Under the pieces are notes generated by a model, which ran no database searches, was not told where the DNA came from, and worked only from the letters and a program-made list of their open reading frames with translations. Shown piece by piece: positions 22,717 to 24,790 of a DNA stretch of 24,790 nt; the stretch's first letter is position 1; each line of letters starts with the position of its first letter. This DNA comes from Saccharicrinis sp. UBA6048 (GTDB lineage: Bacteria > Bacteroidota > Bacteroidia > Bacteroidales > Marinilabiliaceae), in contig DIYS01000200.1 in assembly GCA_002429115.1 (NCBI GenBank), positions 1-24,790 on the forward strand. Direction: 5' to 3'. A program made the position numbers and the translations under genes.

Positions 22717-22904
22717 TGCAGATAATTAGATGTCAATTGTGCAAACATTACTTCGATGGGCTTGGGAGCTGCGAAGCATTTAGAGAGATTCCTGCTGAAA
22801 TATTTGCCGGGGATAATGACCATACTAAACCATTAAAAGGTCAGGATAATGATATAGTATTTGAGCCAATAAAGAAGACACAAAAAAAGCGTAAAAAAAA
22901 ATAA
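22716..22904 (+). CDS. Small Cys-rich protein, possible partner or immunity protein of the portal-MuF effector
   Basis: This 62-aa protein begins MQIIRCQLCKHYFDGLGSCEAFREIPAEIFAGDNDHTKPLKGQDNDIVFEP and ends in a Lys-rich tail. The block C-x-L-C-K-H-Y...C-x-A-F...IPxEIxxGxxxHxxPxxGD.xIxFEP is one I associate with small conserved proteins near phage and toxin loci; Cys6, Cys9, Cys19 and His11 or His36 could bind zinc. It is translationally coupled to the effector-bearing portal fusion (TAATG overlap), the arrangement expected of an immunity gene, but it could also be a structural or assembly factor. There are no membrane segments. The stop is inside a strong hairpin. Confidence 0.65.
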   Translation: MQIIRCQLCKHYFDGLGSCEAFREIPAEIFAGDNDHTKPLKGQDNDIVFEPIKKTQKKRKKK

Positions 22905-22931
22905 GGCAATAGCCGGATACTATTGCCTTAT
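22901..22931. terminator. 12-bp hairpin with T-tract on the minus strand
   Basis: ATAAGGCAATAG and CTATTGCCTTAT form a perfect 12-bp stem with a 7-nt loop (CCGGATA). On the plus strand no U-tract follows, but A8 precedes it, so the minus-strand transcript would end in a run of U8. That orientation would stop leftward (antisense) transcription; on the plus strand it may act as mRNA 3'-end protection for the 62-aa gene or as a weak terminator. Together with 22936-22956 it forms a structured leader before the next gene. Confidence 0.7.
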
Positions 22932-22935
22932 CTTG

Positions 22936-22956
22936 GAGGTTCTCGGTCGCAACCTC
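22936..22956 (+). other. Second hairpin in leader of the gpG-like gene
   Basis: GAGGTT (22936-22941) and AACCTC (22951-22956) pair across a 9-nt loop; an alternative pairing GGTTC/GAACC (22938-22942 with 22956-22960) would exclude the first. The two mutually exclusive stems follow the 12-bp hairpin and end about 20 bp before the ATG at 22980, so they could modulate translation of the next gene. I see no riboswitch class. Confidence 0.4.
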
Positions 22957-22979
22957 GAACCGATACAAATATACAACCA

Positions 22980-23594
22980 ATGGCACGAAAAAACAAGGTA
23001 CCTGAATTTATGCAGATGGCTAAGGAGTTAAAAAAGAATGCTTCGCGCTATGCTGCCAGTGAGGCAGTGAAGTTCTTTAAAGACTCATTTGTTAATGGTG
23101 GCTTTACCGATGAGGCATTTCAAAAGTGGCAACAAACCAACAATCCATTGGCCGGAAAACACACAATGTACAATAGTGGAAACACCATGCGCTCCATCAA
23201 AAAGAAATCAGTAACCATGCAAAAGGTTGTTGTTATAGCAGACTCCAGACATGCAGCAATACACAATGAAGGCGGTTATATTGTCGTAACAGAAAAGATG
23301 AAAAAATACTTTTGGGCAAAGTATTATGAGTTTGTCGGTGGAGTAACAACCAATAAAAGAGGAGCCGTGTCATTGAATAAGAAAAACGTTTCACTCGGAA
23401 AGAAAGCAATGTTTTGCATGGCGATGGCCTTAAAACCTGTTGGTTCAAAAATCAAAATACCACAACATCAATTCATGGGTAAAAGTAAAGTGCTGATGAA
23501 AAACTTTGACCAATGGTTTGGTGAAGTTGTAAAGAATCAAATAGAACCTCAATTCAATGACAACAGCGTCAAGATTGAATTAAGAAACGTTTAA
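22980..23594 (+). CDS. Phage virion morphogenesis protein (Mu gpG-like)
   Basis: Starting at the ATG at 22980 gives 204 aa: MARKNKVPEFMQMAKELKKNASRYAASEAVKFFKDSFVNGGFTDEAFQKWQ. A longer frame begins with TTG at 22923, inside the hairpin leader, and is unlikely. The segments 'A..FFKDSFVNGGFTDEAFQKW', 'TMYNSGNTMRSIKKKSV' and 'VVVIADSRHAAIHNEGGYIVV' are the signature of phage virion morphogenesis proteins (PF05069/gpG, tail-completion or head-tail join): a helix with aromatic residues, an S-G-x-x-x-x-SI turn, and Y/H-A-x-IHNEGG. In Mu gpG lies after the MuF gene, as here. Residues 100-205 may hold a second, basic region. Confidence 0.82.
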   Translation: MARKNKVPEFMQMAKELKKNASRYAASEAVKFFKDSFVNGGFTDEAFQKWQQTNNPLAGKHTMYNSGNTMRSIKKKSVTMQKVVVIADSRHAAIHNEGGYIVVTEKMKKYFWAKYYEFVGGVTTNKRGAVSLNKKNVSLGKKAMFCMAMALKPVGSKIKIPQHQFMGKSKVLMKNFDQWFGEVVKNQIEPQFNDNSVKIELRNV

Positions 23595-23606
23595 ACACTA
23601 TTTAAA
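23590..23606 (+). repeat. 17-bp dispersed repeat, copy C (one mismatch)
   Basis: TTTAAACACTATTTAAA differs from copies A and B by one base. It overlaps the stop of the gpG-like gene and lies 10 bp before the ATG at 23617, again a gene-start leader. Confidence 0.8.
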
Positions 23607-23616
23607 CAGTTGAATT

Positions 23617-24165
23617 ATGGAAGCATGGACAGACCTTTATAATGAGATTGCACAACGCATCACTGATAACATCCCTGAAATAGAATGGGTGGACTTGTGG
23701 CATGAGCAAGTGTCATACCTAACTGAAGAATTGCCATTTCCAACACCGGCGGTTTTCATTGGCTTCAATACCAATGCGTGCAATGACTTAGGTACATTAG
23801 TTCAGGAGTGTGACCTTCAGGTTGATATGTATTTCTTCTTTGAAACATTTGGGGATACTTACCACGGCTCATACAATCAAAGTAGTGCTACTGAATATCT
23901 CCGACTTTTAACAAAGTTGCATACTTGTTTTCATGGTGTTAATGGCGACTTCTTTCAAACAATGCGCCGTGTAGATATGCGCCGTGAAGATTCAGGAGGC
24001 TCAGGTAATCTATACAGGATATCATTTAATTGTAATGTTGAAGATGCAAGTGCTCAAGCTGAGTTTAATCAAAACACGGTTAATGATGTTGCAATTTCAA
24101 ATGAGCCAATTGAGCGACCTCCTGTAACGGATGATGAGCCAATATATATTATTCCTGAAGGTTAA
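23617..24165 (+). CDS. Putative tail-completion/terminator protein
   Basis: This 182-aa protein reads MEAWTDLYNEIAQRITDNIPEIEWVDLWHEQVSYLTEELPFPTPAVFIGFNTNACNDLGTLVQECDLQVDMYFFFETFGDTYHGS. The pattern (an N-terminal helix '...LY..I...I....PEI.W.DLW..Q....E...PFP.PAVFI...' followed by '..Q....V.....FE.......GS....AL..L.LL..LH.CF.G..G..F....R....RED..GN..RY.I.F....ED') matches the tail-completion position protein of Bacteroidota Mu-like phages (gp37-like). It probably sits at the tube end below the neck. It is the last rightward gene, and its stop is 3 bp from the convergent gene. Confidence 0.65.
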   Translation: MEAWTDLYNEIAQRITDNIPEIEWVDLWHEQVSYLTEELPFPTPAVFIGFNTNACNDLGTLVQECDLQVDMYFFFETFGDTYHGSYNQSSATEYLRLLTKLHTCFHGVNGDFFQTMRRVDMRREDSGGSGNLYRISFNCNVEDASAQAEFNQNTVNDVAISNEPIERPPVTDDEPIYIIPEG

Positions 24166-24168
24166 ATT

Positions 24169-24387
24169 TTATTTACTACTGGATGCTTCTAGTAGCTCAT
24201 TGTAGTATGCAGAATTCTCTTTGCAGTAGAAGATACGGCTATAGATATAGTCCTTATCTAAAAAGAAATAGTTCTCGGACAAATCGAGCAATACGTCATC
24301 AATACGCTTACGTTCGATGTCGTATAGTTGGTGAAATTTCTCCACCATTCGTTTATCTCTTTTCTTTTTAAGTTCGGAATTGCGCAT
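24169..24387 (-). CDS. Small conserved hypothetical protein, possible DNA-binding
   Basis: This 72-aa protein reads MRNSELKKKRDKRMVEKFHQLYDIERKRIDDVLLDLSENYFFLDKDYIYSRIFYCKENSAYYNELLE. The 'K......R...L.....Y..IERKRIDDVL..LS..YFFLDKDYIYSRI' block suggests a helix-turn-helix: a sigma/transposase-like recognition helix near residues 45-60. Similar short proteins ('...YFIS..T..RII..') accompany mobile elements and phages of Bacteroidota. It is oriented opposite to its left neighbour and starts 18 bp from a TAnnTTTG promoter box. Regulatory or DNA-transposition accessory function is inferred, not shown. Confidence 0.55.
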   Translation of the reverse strand: MRNSELKKKRDKRMVEKFHQLYDIERKRIDDVLLDLSENYFFLDKDYIYSRIFYCKENSAYYNELLEASSSK

Positions 24388-24405
24388 GTTTGAATAGGTC
24401 TAATA

Positions 24406-24413
24406 CAAAAATA
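24406..24413 (-). promoter_or_regulatory. Bacteroidota-type promoter -7 box for the 72-aa gene
   Basis: The minus strand reads TATTTTTG, which fits TAnnTTTG. It lies 18 bp upstream of the ATG at 24387, so transcription would start close to the gene. A good TTTG at -33 is not seen at the expected 19-21 bp; TTTATG is the nearest. Just upstream on the minus strand is ATGAAAATTACAATCGGC.., an 11-codon frame that ends at TAG. Confidence 0.55.
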
Positions 24414-24444
24414 GAACGCCGATTGTAATTTTCATAAACTAAAA

Positions 24445-24479
24445 TTGTAACCTATTTTGTAACCTATATTGTCACCTTT
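24445..24479. repeat. Three 12-bp iterons TTGTAACCTAT plus an 11-bp repeat
   Basis: TTGTAACCTAT occurs at 24445-24455 and 24457-24467, and a diverged third unit TTGTCACCTTT at 24469-24479, with an exact 12-bp period. The end of the third unit starts the 11-mer TCACCTTTCGA (24472-24482), which recurs at 24651-24661, 179 bp away. The tandem sites lie upstream of the promoter of the 72-aa gene and look like binding sites for a regulator, integrase or transposase. Confidence 0.7.
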
Positions 24480-24506
24480 CGATACTTTTAGAGCATTTTG
24501 TAATAA

Positions 24507-24542
24507 AAAACGGCAAATCAGATTTAACTGAAATGCCGTTTT
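24507..24542. terminator. Bidirectional intrinsic terminator
   Basis: AAAACGGCA (24507-24515) and TGCCGTTTT (24534-24542) form a stem with an inner TCAG/CTGA extension around ATTTAA, interrupted by an AA/AA internal loop. T-rich tracts follow on both strands (TTTTGTGTTTTA to the right, TTTTTTATT to the left), so it can end transcription from both sides. It is well placed to separate the 72-aa gene and its control region from whatever lies to the right. Confidence 0.8.
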
Positions 24543-24790
24543 GTGTTTTATTCGCTATCCTAATTATATCAATGCATTAAACAGGGCTTAAATGGTCATA
24601 ATTAAGAGGCTTAAAATTATAAGCTAATTAAATGCTTATTCTATCTATCATCACCTTTCGAAACGCTTAATTTTGGGCTGTATTTGGCTTTCATCCTTTA
24701 TACATCAAGGCTTTGAGCTATTTTAGTGTGAGCATCATTATTTGCACGGTTCGTAGTACCCCTTATATCAGATTATAACAAATTTAGTGT
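24543..24790. other. AT-rich stretch without recognisable genes
   Basis: This 248-bp end of the window contains no frame with a start and protein-like content. Visible elements are two GGCTTAAA copies in the first half and the second copy of TCACCTTTCGA at 24651-24661. No tRNA, attachment site or transposon end can be identified; it may be a control region for genes further right, or host DNA next to the element. Confidence 0.5.

Noticed and set aside
22932..22965. tRNA-like T-arm (GGTTC..GAACC)
   Set aside because: No acceptor or anticodon arm, no CCA, and too close to flanking genes; the pairing is only a small hairpin.
22923..22979. Upstream TTG start for the gpG-like gene
   Set aside because: The extra 19 residues (MPYLGGSRSQPRTDTNIQP) come from a hairpin-rich leader; the ATG at 22980 begins at the conserved domain.
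24176..24195. Hairpin CTACTGGA/TCTAGTAG between the convergent genes
   Set aside because: It has one G-T pair, lies within the end of the 72-aa gene and lacks a U-tract on the plus strand; too weak to call a terminator.
1..24790. CRISPR array, rRNA, tRNA or IS element
   Set aside because: No regularly spaced repeats of CRISPR length, no transposase-like protein with flanking inverted repeats, and no structural RNA genes were seen.

Overview
The window is almost entirely one contractile-tailed (myovirus-type) prophage or phage with a Mu-like gene repertoire, most likely from a low-GC member of the Bacteroidota. The evidence for the host group is the AT-rich sequence, the near absence of Shine-Dalgarno sequences before tightly packed start codons, a TAnnTTTG-type promoter box at the right end, and the protein types (DUF2586-like sheath, DUF935 portal, short Bacteroidota-type amidase). 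No transposase, integrase, repressor or host housekeeping gene is visible, so whether it is transposable or integrative cannot be decided here.

Layout. A 201-bp divergent control region (16675-16875) splits the structural genes. Rightward (16876-24165): small terminase, large terminase, a DUF1320/gp36-like head-completion protein, a giant portal-MuF fusion with two extra C-terminal enzyme-like domains, a 62-aa Cys-rich protein, a gpG-like morphogenesis protein and a probable tail-completion protein. Leftward (16674 down to 1): ClpP-type protease fused to a scaffold-like tail, major capsid protein, a repeat-containing protein, tail sheath, tail tube, tail assembly chaperone, tape measure, a DUF6046-like tail protein, baseplate hub, spike-like protein, gp25-like wedge protein, a four-gene lysis cassette (amidase, holin-like, coiled-coil membrane protein, spanin-like lipoprotein), a LysM protein, J-like baseplate protein, a tail-end baseplate protein, collar-domain tail fibre and distal tail genes running off the left edge. 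The right end (24169-24790) holds a small leftward gene, a promoter, 12-bp iterons, a bidirectional terminator and about 250 bp with nothing recognisable.

How the genes work together. The terminase packages DNA through the portal into a capsid made by the protease/scaffold and the major capsid protein. The leftward operon builds the tube, sheath and baseplate, and the embedded lysis genes release progeny. The portal-MuF protein probably carries effector domains in the virion: a CdiA-C-like nuclease region and a HEYGH metallopeptidase. The small Cys-rich gene overlapping its stop is a candidate partner or antidote.

Most notable observations: (i) a T_TTT_TTA slippery site in the tail chaperone gene with a previously uncalled 79-codon -1 frame extension overlapping the tape measure start; (ii) an A10G tract exactly at the portal/MuF junction, where either frameshift terminates translation at once or nearly so, suggesting production of portal-only and full-length forms; (iii) the dual-effector portal-MuF fusion; (iv) a spanin-like lipoprotein with a C-terminal membrane segment, inside a lysis cassette buried in the baseplate operon; (v) a 17-bp repeat (two TTTAAA blocks 11 bp apart) placed just before three start codons.
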